From: Sulfitobacter sp. THAF37
GTDB lineage: Bacteria; Pseudomonadota; Alphaproteobacteria; Rhodobacterales; Rhodobacteraceae
DNA: 64,000 bases
Direction: 5' to 3'
Assembly (NCBI RefSeq): GCF_009363555.1
Contig: NZ_CP045372.1
Span: 372,001-436,000 of the forward strand
How positions within the stretch are numbered: the first letter of the stretch is position 1; the number at the start of each line of letters is the position of its first letter. The notes below the pieces were generated by a model. The model made no database searches. It was not told where the DNA came from and saw nothing but the letters and a program-made list of their open reading frames with translations. The position numbers and the translations under genes are program-made. Shown piece after piece: positions 1-8,171 of this stretch.

Positions 1-171
1 GGCGTCGTCCAGCAACACCGGGTTGACCTGATCCCCCTCCGGCTCCGCTTCCAGAAGCAGGTACAACTCCACATCCGCGATCCGCTCGTAAAAGCGCAGC
101 CGGGCGGCGTCGTCATCCTCCGCCGCCATCATGGCGGCATGGGCAGTATCCAGCGGGGTCGTATCAGTCAT
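1..171 (-). CDS. SseB-family protein, N-terminal part (cut by window edge)
   Basis: The frame opens with ATG at 171 and runs off the left edge, giving 57 residues. The N-terminus (MTDTTPLDTAHAAMMAAEDD, then a segment with FYERIADVELYLLL) resembles the start of SseB-like proteins of Rhodobacteraceae, a poorly understood family named after enterobacterial SseB. Its start overlaps the stop of the upstream glycosylase-like gene by 8 bases, so the two are probably co-transcribed. No catalytic motif lies in the visible part. The family call rests on resemblance of a short N-terminus only. Confidence 0.6.
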   Translation of the reverse strand, partial: MTDTTPLDTAHAAMMAAEDDDAARLRFYERIADVELYLLLEAEPEGDQVNPVLLDDA

Positions 172-751
172 TCAGCACCTCTGCGACGGCGGCCCGCAGC
201 CGGGGCAACACCTCGACCTCGAACCACGGGTTTTTCTTCAGCCACCCGGTATTGCGCCAGGACGGATGAGGCAAGGCAAACAGACCCGGCGGATGGTCCC
301 GCCAGCCCGCCACGGCCTGCGTCACGGTCTTGAACTGCGGCAGGTGATACCGCATGGCATGTCCGCCGATCAACACCGTCAGACGGATGTCCGGCACCAC
401 CTCCAGCGCCCGTTCCCGCCAGGTCCGCGCGCAGACCGGAGGCGGCGGCAAATCGCTGCCCTTGGCATCATAGCCCGGAAAACAAAAGGCCATCGGGATG
501 ATCGCCACCTTGCTGCGGTCATAGAACCGCGCCTCCTCCAGTCCCAGCCAGTCGCGCAGGCGCCTGCCGGAGGCATCCCAGAACGGCGTATTGGCTTCGT
601 GCACCCGCAGCCCCGGCGCCTGGCTGGCAATCAGGATACGCGCACCCGGCGCGAACCACACCACCGGGTTGGGTGCATGGCCCGTCGCGGTCGCCGCAAA
701 GCGTTCCGCGCAGATGCGGCAGGCCCTCAGATCATCGCGCATGTCCGCCAT
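164..751 (-). CDS. uracil-DNA glycosylase superfamily protein
   Basis: The 195-residue protein has the UDG-superfamily layout. It starts with a CRIC cysteine pair, followed by a motif-A-like segment (LIASQAPGLRVHEANTPFWD) and a C-terminal motif-C-like HPSWRN segment. Such proteins are thought to bind or process uracil-containing DNA, although this subfamily is not well characterised. I chose ATG 751 (MADMRDDLRAC) because the 27 codons upstream run through a dispersed intergenic motif (793-814) that recurs elsewhere in the window, and because superfamily members usually begin near the first cysteine. A longer frame opening at 832 is possible. The gene is divergent from the ArsR gene and overlaps the SseB-like gene downstream. 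Confidence 0.75.
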   Translation of the reverse strand: MADMRDDLRACRICAERFAATATGHAPNPVVWFAPGARILIASQAPGLRVHEANTPFWDASGRRLRDWLGLEEARFYDRSKVAIIPMAFCFPGYDAKGSDLPPPPVCARTWRERALEVVPDIRLTVLIGGHAMRYHLPQFKTVTQAVAGWRDHPPGLFALPHPSWRNTGWLKKNPWFEVEVLPRLRAAVAEVLND

Positions 752-792
752 GCCCTTCAGATACACCGCCTGCCCGCCCTGCCAACCCCCGG

Positions 793-814
793 TTTCATTG
801 TTCTTCAAATACAC
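793..814 (+). repeat. dispersed 22-bp intergenic motif, copy 1
   Basis: The plus strand reads TTTCATTGTT, CTTC, then AAATACAC. Near-identical copies lie at 11811-11832, 16772-16793 and 41417-41439, all in gene-flanking DNA and all in this orientation. This copy lies between the divergent UDG-like and ArsR genes. Its function is unknown. Confidence 0.75.
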
Positions 815-878
815 AAAAGACCGGCTTTCCACATTTCGATAAAGTTAGAAATAAAGGTTGCACCCCGAAATGATTTCT

Positions 879-894
879 ATATTTCTAGAAATAT
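879..894 (+). promoter_or_regulatory. 16-bp palindrome at arsR start, probable ArsR operator
   Basis: ATATTTCTAGAAATAT is a perfect palindrome whose last two bases are the first two of the ArsR start codon (893). The position suits autorepression by steric block of transcription or initiation. ArsR/SmtB proteins usually bind AT-rich palindromes of this size. The assignment to this regulator is inferred from position. Confidence 0.6.
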
Positions 895-1237
895 GAAAAC
901 CGATTCCCGCAGCACCCCGCCCCTGACGCTGGCCGCCGCCAGCTTTGCCGCTCTCGGCTCCGAACAGCGCCTGTCGGTGCTGCGCACCCTGGTGCGCGCG
1001 GGCCCCGACGGGCTGAGCATCGGGGCACTGGGGGAACGCACCGGGGTCACGGGCTCCACCCTGACCCACCACCTCAAACTGCTCGCCGCCGCCAACCTGG
1101 TCAAGCAGACGCGGGCGGGGCGTTCCACCATCTGCGCCGCCGTGGCCTATGACGACGTCCAGGCGCTGGCGCATTTCCTGCTGACCGAATGCTGCGCCGA
1201 TGCCGCAGCCCCCTGCGAGGACCACGATCATGGCTGA
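893..1237 (+). CDS. ArsR/SmtB-family metal(loid)-responsive repressor
   Basis: The 114-residue protein is one winged helix-turn-helix domain (LGSEQRLSVLRTL, then the recognition region TGVTGSTLTHHLKLL around residues 50-65). It ends in a metal-binding-looking tail with Cys100-Cys101, Cys108 and a DHDHG end. ArsR proteins repress resistance genes until a metal(loid) ligand releases them from DNA. The gene overlaps the ArsP-type permease start by 8 bases, and a perfect palindrome covers its own start codon, so autoregulation of the operon is likely. The inducer is not evident. The cysteines favour a thiophilic ligand such as arsenite, an organoarsenical or a soft metal. Confidence 0.88.
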   Translation: MKTDSRSTPPLTLAAASFAALGSEQRLSVLRTLVRAGPDGLSIGALGERTGVTGSTLTHHLKLLAAANLVKQTRAGRSTICAAVAYDDVQALAHFLLTECCADAAAPCEDHDHG

Positions 1238-2267
1238 AACAACGCAATCTCCCCGCGGCCTGACGGCGAACCTGGCACGCTGGCGCCCCGGTGCCTGGGC
1301 CGTTACCGCCGCGATCCTCGTCGGGGTCGGCCTCTTCGACCTGCCCCAGTTCGGCCCGACGGTGATCTTCGCGGGCACGGCGCTGATCCACACCGCGCCC
1401 TTTATCGCCTTTGCCGTGCTGGCGGTGGCCTATCTCAAGGCCAGCGGCGCGGAAAACCTGCTTGCCCGCGCGTTCGAGGGCAACCCGGCGCGGATGATCG
1501 TCATGGCGGCGCTGCTGGGCGGCCTGTCGCCTTTCTGCTCCTGCGAGGTCATCCCCTTCATCGCCGCCCTGCTGGCAGTCGGCGCGCCGCTGGGTGCGGT
1601 CATGGCCTTCTGGCTCGCCTCGCCTCTTATGGACCCGGCGATGTTCGCCATCACATCGGGCACGCTGGGCTGGGACTTCGCCCTTGCCAAGACACTGGCC
1701 GCCATCGGCATCGGCATGTTCGGCGGCTTCGGCGTCATGCTGGCGGCCAACACGCCGCTCTTTGCCGACCCGCTGCGCGAACGCCCCGCCGTGGGCGGCT
1801 GTTGCGGGGTCAAGAAACCCTTCTCCGGCCAACCGGCCTGGCGCTTCTGGCACGACAGCGACCGCAACGAGGTCTTCAGGGAGACCGCGATCGACAATGC
1901 ATTGTTCCTGACCAAATGGCTGAGCCTGGCCTATGTGGTCGAAGCCCTGATGCTGACCTATGTCCCCGCCGATTGGATCGCCGGGGTGCTGGGCGGCACG
2001 GGCCTGATGCCGATCCTGCTGGGCGCGCTGGTGGGGGCCCCGGCCTACCTGAACGGGTATGCCGCCGTGCCGCTGGTGGACGCGCTGCTGGCGCAGGGCA
2101 TGACGCAGGGTGCCGCGATGTCCTTTGTCATCGCGGGCGGGGTCAGCTGCATCCCGGCGGCCATCGCGGTCTGGGCGCTGGTCAAGCCGCGGGTCTTTGC
2201 CGCCTACATCGGCTTTGCCCTGATCGGTGCGATCATCGCGGGGCTGACCTGGCAAGCCGTGGCCTGA
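1230..2267 (+). CDS. ArsP-type (DUF318/PF03773) permease
   Basis: This 345-residue integral membrane protein has about eight to ten hydrophobic segments and the family signature SPFCSCEVIPF near residues 100-110 (Cys103, Cys105). A second cysteine pair, GGCC at 191-192, lies in the central cytoplasmic loop. Characterised ArsP members export trivalent organoarsenicals from the cytoplasm and depend on conserved cysteines. The ATG at 1230 overlaps the arsR stop, indicating translational coupling. Context (ArsR upstream, CDF exporter downstream) supports a metal(loid) resistance operon. The exact substrate cannot be read from sequence. Confidence 0.85.
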   Translation: MAETTQSPRGLTANLARWRPGAWAVTAAILVGVGLFDLPQFGPTVIFAGTALIHTAPFIAFAVLAVAYLKASGAENLLARAFEGNPARMIVMAALLGGLSPFCSCEVIPFIAALLAVGAPLGAVMAFWLASPLMDPAMFAITSGTLGWDFALAKTLAAIGIGMFGGFGVMLAANTPLFADPLRERPAVGGCCGVKKPFSGQPAWRFWHDSDRNEVFRETAIDNALFLTKWLSLAYVVEALMLTYVPADWIAGVLGGTGLMPILLGALVGAPAYLNGYAAVPLVDALLAQGMTQGAAMSFVIAGGVSCIPAAIAVWALVKPRVFAAYIGFALIGAIIAGLTWQAVA

Positions 2268-2332
2268 CGCCGACATCGCATCCCAAGCGGGGTTGCAGGC
2301 ACTGCAGTCCCTCCCGATACGGACAAAAGACC

Positions 2333-3235
2333 ATGCCGCACGACCATCATCACCACATCGACCCCGAAGCGGGCGACGCCAAGGTCGCCTTTGCCATCGC
2401 GCTGAACATGGCGCTGACCCTGGCGCAGATCGTCGGCGGCGTCATCGCGGGCAGCCTGTCACTGATCGCCGATGCGCTGCACAATTTCTCGGACGCCATC
2501 GCGCTGATCATCGCCTTCGGCGCGCGCAAGATCGCCCGCCGCCCGGCGGATGCACAGATGACCTTCGGCTATGGCCGGATCGAAGCCATCGCCGCGCTGG
2601 TCAACTACACCACCCTGATCGTGATCGGGCTGTACCTTGTCTTTGAGGCGATAATGCGGTTCTTCGACCCCGCCCCGGTGGCAGGCTGGATCATCGTCGT
2701 CGTGGCCGGGATCGCCCTGGTGATCGACCTGGCGACAGCCGCGCTGACCTACGCCATGTCGAAGAGCAGCGTGAACATCCGCGCGGCCTTTCTGCATAAC
2801 GTGGCCGATGCGCTGGGGTCCGTCGCGGTGATCGCAGCGGGAACGCTGGTGATCCTCTTCGGCTGGACATGGGTCGATCCGGCGGCAACCCTGTTGATCG
2901 CGGGCTACATCCTCTGGCAATCGGCACGCGAGATGCCAGCCGTGATGCGTATCCTGATGCTGGCCAGCCCGCCCGGCCTTGAAACCGCCACTGTGATCGA
3001 GACCGTCAGGGCGACCCCCGGCGTGGCCAGCACGCACCATGTCCACCTGTGGATGATGGGCGAGCATGAAACCGCGCTCGACGCCCACCTTGTGCTGGAA
3101 CCCGGCGCCCCCGCAGAGGCCACCCGCGATGCGGTCAAGGTTCGGCTGGCGGAAATCCACCATCTCCATCACACGACGCTCGAACTGGAAAGCATCGACC
3201 GGGCCTGCGCGGCCCCCTGCCTGATCGGTCACTGA
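2333..3235 (+). CDS. cation diffusion facilitator (CDF) metal/proton antiporter
   Basis: The 300-residue protein begins with a histidine cluster (MPHDHHHHID), typical of CzcD/ZitB-like exporters of Zn2+, Cd2+ or Co2+. The two intramembrane metal-site motifs are visible: HNFSD in TM2 (His50, Asp54) and HNVAD in TM5 (His155, Asp159). The C-terminal cytoplasmic domain (about 205-300) contains STHHVHLWMM, as expected of the CDF dimerisation domain. ATG 2333 was chosen because it begins the His-rich tail. It follows the ArsP-like gene by 65 bases in the same direction and probably belongs to the same operon. Confidence 0.9.
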   Translation: MPHDHHHHIDPEAGDAKVAFAIALNMALTLAQIVGGVIAGSLSLIADALHNFSDAIALIIAFGARKIARRPADAQMTFGYGRIEAIAALVNYTTLIVIGLYLVFEAIMRFFDPAPVAGWIIVVVAGIALVIDLATAALTYAMSKSSVNIRAAFLHNVADALGSVAVIAAGTLVILFGWTWVDPAATLLIAGYILWQSAREMPAVMRILMLASPPGLETATVIETVRATPGVASTHHVHLWMMGEHETALDAHLVLEPGAPAEATRDAVKVRLAEIHHLHHTTLELESIDRACAAPCLIGH

Positions 3236-3260
3236 CCGTTCCCCAAACGCCAGCGCGACG

Positions 3261-3290
3261 TTGTACATTTGTTTCCCAATGAGACATAAT
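3261..3290 (+). promoter_or_regulatory. possible sigma-70-type promoter for the capsule operon
   Basis: TTGTAC (3261-3266) and CATAAT (3285-3290) are separated by 18 bases and lie about 90 bases before the kpsT-like start, in a short gap between the CDF gene and the capsule genes. This is judged by eye only. Confidence 0.4.
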
Positions 3291-3376
3291 GTGGACAAAG
3301 TTGGGCAGTAGACCTGCCGCCAAGCCACGGATAACGGGCACCCCGACCGGAACAAGTCACCGCGAGCGACACAGGC

Positions 3377-4039
3377 ATGCTTGAATTCGAGAACGTATCC
3401 AAGTCCTTCTGGACCGGATCCCAGCACAAGGTCATCCTCGACCGGGTGTCCTTCAAGGTGGATCTGGGGCGGTCGCTGGGCATTCTGGCGCCCAATGGCA
3501 CCGGCAAGACAACCCTGATCAACATGATGGCAGGCCTGGAAAAGCCCGACGAGGGCGAGATCAGGCGCGGCTGCAACATCTCGTTCCCGCTGGGTTTCAT
3601 GGGCGGTGTCGTGACCAAGGTTTCGGCCATGGAAAACGCCCGCTACATCGCGCGGCTTTACGGGCTCGACCCCGACTACGTGGAAAGCTTCTGCCGCTGG
3701 CTGTGCGGTCTGGGCGAGTATTTCGACCAACCGCTGGGCACCTATTCCGCGGGCATGCGGTCGCGGTTTTCCTTTGCGCTGATGCTGGCGCTCGATTTCG
3801 ACATGTATCTGATCGACGAGGGCATGCCTGCCACAACGGATGTTGAGTTCAACCGCAAGGCGGGTGATATCCTGCAGGAACGCCTGCGCACCACCACGAT
3901 CATCATCGTCTCGCACCAGGCGCAGACGCTTGAGAAGTTCGCCCGTTCGGCCGCCGTCCTTCTGAATGGCCAGTTGTACATGTTTGATACCTTGGAAGAA
4001 GCGAAACAGCTCTATGACTACGAAACCCAAGGCTCGTAA
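3377..4039 (+). CDS. kpsT: capsule polysaccharide ABC exporter, ATP-binding subunit
   Basis: This is a 220-residue stand-alone ATPase of the KpsT/BexA/Wzt group, which powers capsular polysaccharide export across the inner membrane. The Walker A motif is slightly unusual, APNGTGKTT (about residues 38-46). The signature motif is TYSAGMRSR, Walker B ends LIDEG, and the switch histidine is in VSHQ. The short length and lack of a C-terminal glycan-binding domain fit KpsT better than O-antigen Wzt. The 3' end overlaps the next gene, the polysaccharide co-polymerase, by 26 bases. The partner permease KpsM is not in the window. Confidence 0.9.
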   Translation: MLEFENVSKSFWTGSQHKVILDRVSFKVDLGRSLGILAPNGTGKTTLINMMAGLEKPDEGEIRRGCNISFPLGFMGGVVTKVSAMENARYIARLYGLDPDYVESFCRWLCGLGEYFDQPLGTYSAGMRSRFSFALMLALDFDMYLIDEGMPATTDVEFNRKAGDILQERLRTTTIIIVSHQAQTLEKFARSAAVLLNGQLYMFDTLEEAKQLYDYETQGS

Positions 4040-5789
4040 ATTCCGCATCAAGCGGAGCCCCCCGCCCGCGCCCCAGTCCCTGGCCGCCGCCGCCCGGAAC
4101 AGCGCCGAGCGGGAGGCTGAACCGGTTCCGCTGCGTCAGCCCGACGCGCGGCCCCGCGACACCACGCCCGAGCGTCCGGGCGGGCCGCGCCCCGTGCCGG
4201 ATGCCGATCCGGCGCCCCAGCGCCCCGCCAGTGCCGGGACAGCCGAACCCGCGACCGCCGAGACGGCGCGCAGCGGAGAGGTGTCTTCGGCCAGCGAAGT
4301 CGCGGGCGAACAGGACATGGATGCCATCCGGCGCGAGGGGCTGACAGGTCGTCAGCTGCGCATGGCGCGGCGGGTGGCACAGAAGCACGGGCTCGCCCCG
4401 ACGTCGGATTTCGATGCGGTGCGCCTGCTGCGGGCGCGCGGGATCGACCCCTTTCAGCGGTCCAACATGCTGGAACTCGTCGTGCCGCAGGCAGGCGGTG
4501 AACATCGCGACGGCGCGCCAGGCGACATGATGGCACAACTGCCCGCGCAACAGGGCGGTGCCGGACACGGCAGGGTGCAACTGCCTCAGACCGTGCCGGC
4601 GGGCGGCGGGATCAACCTGCCCTCGACCGAACTCAGCCCCGCTGAACGCCGCCAGCGCGAAATCGGCGACATTCAGCGCGACATTTCGCGCCGCCGCCGC
4701 CGCAAGCTGGGGCTGCTCATCGTGCGGCTGGCGTTCTTCGTCATGCTGCCCGCCTTTGCCGCAGGCTATTATTTCTACAAGGTCGCGACCCCGATGTACG
4801 CGACCAACAGCCAGTTCATGCTGATCCAGTCCGAAGGCACCAGCACCAGTCCGTTTGGCGGGCTGCTGCCCACGCAATTCGCAAACTCGCAGGACAGCAT
4901 CGCAACCCAGGCCTACCTGCAGTCCAAGGATGCCATGCTGCGCCTGGACCAGGACGTCGGCTTCAAGGCCCACTTCTCGGACGAGGATATTGATCCGATC
5001 CAGCGTCTGACCGAAGACGCCACGAACGAGGAAGCCTACAAGATCTACAAGAAGAACGTGAAGATCGGCTATGACCCGACCGAAGGCGTGATCCGCATGG
5101 AAGTTGTGGCCGCCGATCCGGAGGTTTCGACCGACTTTTCGCGCCACCTGCTGGAATATGCCGAGGAACGCGTGAACAACCTGTCCAAGAAAAAGCGCGA
5201 GGACGGGATGGCAGACGCGGTCGAAGGGCTGGACCTGGCGCAACAGAATCGCCGCGAGGTGCAGCAGCGGTTGATCGAGCTGCAGGTGCAGAACGGCGTC
5301 GACCCCGAGGCCGAGATCGTCGCGATCCGCAGCCAGATCACCACCTACGAGGGGCTGCTGATCGAAAAGGAACTGGAACTGGCCGCGCTGCTGGACAACG
5401 TCCGGCCCAACAGGGCCAAGGTGGACGGCGCGCAGGGGGACGTGCGGCGCATCAAGGACCAGCTGGACAAGCTGAACGACAGGCTGAACTCTGCCACCCA
5501 GGGCGAAAATTCACTGGCGAAGAAAGCGGTCGAACTGCAACTGGCCCAGGCCGACCTCGTCGCGGCGGACGCCAACCTGCAACTGGCGCAGACCGGGCTG
5601 GAGGCGGCGCGCTCCGAGGCCAATCGCCAGGTGCGCTACCTGACGGTCGCGGTCGAACCCGTTGCCCCGCAGGAACCCACCTATCCGCGCAAATTCGAGA
5701 ACACGATCTTGGCATTCCTGATCTTTGCAGGCATCTACCTCATGCTGTCCCTGACAGCAGCGATCCTCAGAGAACAGGTAACTTCATGA
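4014..5789 (+). CDS. kpsE: capsule export inner-membrane/periplasmic adaptor, KpsE/CtrB type
   Basis: The 591-residue protein has two membrane segments, one near residues 233-255 (VRLAFFVMLPAFAAGYYFY) and one close to the C-terminus. The region between them is a large, partly coiled-coil periplasmic domain with many Leu/Glu/Gln heptads, matching the PCP/KpsE-BexC-CtrB fold that links KpsMT to the outer-membrane exporter. It is about 200 residues longer than classic KpsE. The extra length is a Pro/Ala-rich cytoplasmic N-terminal extension containing a conserved-looking helix (LTGRQLRMARRVAQKHGL). ATG 4014 was chosen because it begins a basic MTTKPKARKFRIKR start overlapping kpsT. The stop overlaps kdsA as ATGA. 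Confidence 0.85.
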   Translation: MTTKPKARKFRIKRSPPPAPQSLAAAARNSAEREAEPVPLRQPDARPRDTTPERPGGPRPVPDADPAPQRPASAGTAEPATAETARSGEVSSASEVAGEQDMDAIRREGLTGRQLRMARRVAQKHGLAPTSDFDAVRLLRARGIDPFQRSNMLELVVPQAGGEHRDGAPGDMMAQLPAQQGGAGHGRVQLPQTVPAGGGINLPSTELSPAERRQREIGDIQRDISRRRRRKLGLLIVRLAFFVMLPAFAAGYYFYKVATPMYATNSQFMLIQSEGTSTSPFGGLLPTQFANSQDSIATQAYLQSKDAMLRLDQDVGFKAHFSDEDIDPIQRLTEDATNEEAYKIYKKNVKIGYDPTEGVIRMEVVAADPEVSTDFSRHLLEYAEERVNNLSKKKREDGMADAVEGLDLAQQNRREVQQRLIELQVQNGVDPEAEIVAIRSQITTYEGLLIEKELELAALLDNVRPNRAKVDGAQGDVRRIKDQLDKLNDRLNSATQGENSLAKKAVELQLAQADLVAADANLQLAQTGLEAARSEANRQVRYLTVAVEPVAPQEPTYPRKFENTILAFLIFAGIYLMLSLTAAILREQVTS

Positions 5790-6619
5790 CCCACGTCCAG
5801 ATCGGCGACCTTCTAATCGGCAATGACCGGCCCCTTACGGTCATTGCGGGCCCCTGCCAGCTGGAATCCGAGGATCACGCCCAGATGATCGCGGGCAAAA
5901 TGAAAGACGCCTGCGCCGCGGCCGGTGCGCAATACGTGTTCAAGGCCAGCTACGACAAGGCGAACCGCACATCGCTTTCGGGCAAACGGGGGCTGGGCAT
6001 CGACCGGGGGCTGAAGGTACTGGAATCGGTCGCGCGCGCCAACAAAGTTCCGGTGCTGACCGACGTTCACTCCGAAGACCAATGCGAAGTCGCGGGGTCG
6101 GTCGTGGACATCCTGCAGATCCCAGCCTTTCTCTGCCGCCAGACCGACATGCTGCTGGCCGCCGGAAAGACCGGCAAGGCGGTGAACGTCAAAAAGGGCC
6201 AGTGGCTCGCCCCGTGGGAGATGGGCAATATCGTCGACAAGATCAGATCGACCGGAAACGAGAAGATCCTGCTGACCGAACGCGGGACCTCCTTTGGCTA
6301 CAACACGCTTGTTACCGACATGCGCGGCCTGCCCCAGATGGCGCAGACGGGCTATCCGGTGGTGATGGATGCAACCCATGCCGTGGCCTCTCCGGGCGGC
6401 AAGGGCACGTCATCGGGCGGGCAGCGCGAATTCGCGCCGGTACTGGCGCGGGCGGCGGTGGCCATCGGTGTGGCGGCGGTGTTCCTGGAAACCCACGAAG
6501 ACCCCGACAACGCCCCCAGCGATGGGCCGAACATGGTCTACCTCGACCAGATGCCGGCGCTGATCCAGACGCTGATGCGGTTCGACGCGCTGGCCAAAGA
6601 CAATCCGGTGGCGATCTGA
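5786..6619 (+). CDS. kdsA: 3-deoxy-8-phosphooctulonate synthase (Kdo-8-P synthase)
   Basis: The 277-residue protein condenses phosphoenolpyruvate with arabinose-5-phosphate to give Kdo-8-phosphate, for lipopolysaccharide and Kdo-linked capsule. Recognisable segments are IAGPCQLES, KASYDKANRTS, TDVHS and TERGTSFGYN. The Cys in the AGPC motif is the residue that binds the divalent metal in metal-dependent KdsA enzymes. Metal-independent enzymes such as that of E. coli have Asn there, so this one is predicted to be metal-dependent. Start and kpsE stop overlap as ATGA, tying Kdo synthesis to capsule export. Confidence 0.95.
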   Translation: MTHVQIGDLLIGNDRPLTVIAGPCQLESEDHAQMIAGKMKDACAAAGAQYVFKASYDKANRTSLSGKRGLGIDRGLKVLESVARANKVPVLTDVHSEDQCEVAGSVVDILQIPAFLCRQTDMLLAAGKTGKAVNVKKGQWLAPWEMGNIVDKIRSTGNEKILLTERGTSFGYNTLVTDMRGLPQMAQTGYPVVMDATHAVASPGGKGTSSGGQREFAPVLARAAVAIGVAAVFLETHEDPDNAPSDGPNMVYLDQMPALIQTLMRFDALAKDNPVAI

Positions 6620-6622
6620 ACC

Positions 6623-8107
6623 ATGTCTCGCCCTGCCCCCACAGTCACACCCAACACCTGGGAATTCCTGCGCGACGCGATGATCGCGCCCACCGGTTTT
6701 CGCGAATACGACGCGCGCTGGAAATACCCTGACGACATCAACCTGCCGGGCGTCACGGCCCTTGGCCTTGGTCTCGGGACCCAGATGCACCGCCGCGGGA
6801 TCGAACCGGTGATCGCGGTCGGCAACGACTATCGGGACTATTCCCTGTCGATCAAGAACGCGCTGATGCTGGGCCTGATGCAGGCGGGCATCCAGGTGCG
6901 CGACATCGGCCCGGCGCTGTCGCCCATGGCCTATTTCGCCCAGTTCCACCTGAACGCCCCTGCCGTGGCCATGATCACGGCCAGCCACAACCCCAACGGC
7001 TGGACCGGGGTCAAGATGGGCTTTGAACGGCCACTGACCCACGGCCCGGACGAGATGAGCGAGCTGCGCGACATCGTGCTGAACGGCGAAGGCCAACCGC
7101 GCGACGGCGGCGGTTACGAATTCGTCCACGGCGTGCGCGAGGCCTATCTCGACGACCTTGTGGGCGACTTCAAGATGACCCGACCGCTCAAGGTGGTCTG
7201 CGCCACCGGCAACGGCACCGCCTCGGCCTTTGCGCCCGAACTCTTCCGCCGCATGGGCGTGGAGGTCGTAGAAAGCCACAACCGGCTCGATTATACGTTT
7301 CCGCATTACAATCCGAACCCCGAAGCGATGGAAATGCTGCATGACATGGCCGCATCGGTCAAAGCCTCGGGTGCGGACCTGGCGCTGGGGTTCGACGGCG
7401 ACGGCGACCGCTGCGGCGTGGTCGACGACGAAGGCGAAGAGATCTTTGCCGACAAGGTCGGGGTGATCCTGGCCCGCGACCTGGCCAGCCTGCATCCCGG
7501 CGCGACCTTTGTGGCGGATGTGAAATCCACCGGCCTGTTCGCCTCGGACCCCGAATTGCTGAAACACGGGATCAAGGCGGACTACTGGAAGACCGGCCAC
7601 AGCCACATGAAACGCCGGGTCAAGGAGCTTGGCGCGCTGGCCGGTTTCGAAAAATCGGGGCATTACTTTCTGGCCGAACCGATCGGGCGCGGCTACGACT
7701 GCGGCATGCGGGTGGCGGTGGAAATCTGCAAGCTGATGGACCGCAACCCCGAAAAGTCCATGTCGGACCTGCGCCGCGCCCTGCCCCGGACCTGGGCCAC
7801 GCCAACCATGTCACCCTTTGCCCCGGACACAGAGAAATACGAAATTCTCGACCGGATCGTGCAGAAACTGACGACCCTGGACGTGCTGGCGGGCCGCAAG
7901 GTGGATCAGGTGGTCACGGTGAACGGCGCACGGGTGATCCTGGACAACGGCGCCTGGGGACTGGTGCGGGCATCGTCGAACACGCCGAACCTGGTCGTGG
8001 TCTGCGAAAGCCCCGACTCCGAAGACGAATTGCGCCGCATTTTTGCCGAGCTGGACGACGTGATCCGCACCGAACCCGGCGTGGGTGACTACGACCAGAC
8101 CTTCTGA
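6623..8107 (+). CDS. phosphoglucomutase/phosphomannomutase-family enzyme
   Basis: The 494-residue alpha-D-phosphohexomutase has the catalytic phosphoserine loop TASHNPNGWTG, the Mg2+ loop DGDGDR, the sugar-specificity loop region GFEKSGHYF, and a C-terminal phosphate-binding segment (VRASSNTPN). It interconverts hexose 1- and 6-phosphates to supply nucleotide sugars. It lies 3 bases after kdsA in the capsule operon, so mannose- or glucose-derived capsule precursors are the likely product. Specificity between phosphomannomutase and phosphoglucomutase cannot be settled from sequence alone. A twin hairpin follows the stop. Confidence 0.9.
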   Translation: MSRPAPTVTPNTWEFLRDAMIAPTGFREYDARWKYPDDINLPGVTALGLGLGTQMHRRGIEPVIAVGNDYRDYSLSIKNALMLGLMQAGIQVRDIGPALSPMAYFAQFHLNAPAVAMITASHNPNGWTGVKMGFERPLTHGPDEMSELRDIVLNGEGQPRDGGGYEFVHGVREAYLDDLVGDFKMTRPLKVVCATGNGTASAFAPELFRRMGVEVVESHNRLDYTFPHYNPNPEAMEMLHDMAASVKASGADLALGFDGDGDRCGVVDDEGEEIFADKVGVILARDLASLHPGATFVADVKSTGLFASDPELLKHGIKADYWKTGHSHMKRRVKELGALAGFEKSGHYFLAEPIGRGYDCGMRVAVEICKLMDRNPEKSMSDLRRALPRTWATPTMSPFAPDTEKYEILDRIVQKLTTLDVLAGRKVDQVVTVNGARVILDNGAWGLVRASSNTPNLVVVCESPDSEDELRRIFAELDDVIRTEPGVGDYDQTF

Positions 8108-8117
8108 CCCTGTCGCG

Positions 8118-8160
8118 GAAATTCTTTCAAAAGAATTTCACCGGAGTTTTGCAAAACTCC
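8118..8160 (+). terminator. twin hairpins between convergent genes
   Basis: Hairpin 1 has arms GAAATTCTTT (8118-8127) and AAAGAATTTC (8130-8139). Hairpin 2 is the perfect palindrome GGAGTTTTGCAAAACTCC (8143-8160). They lie between the plus-strand mutase and minus-strand moaB, so they could terminate transcription in both directions. The same two-hairpin arrangement occurs at 31126-31170. Confidence 0.7.
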
Positions 8161-8171
8161 GCCGCGCCGCG

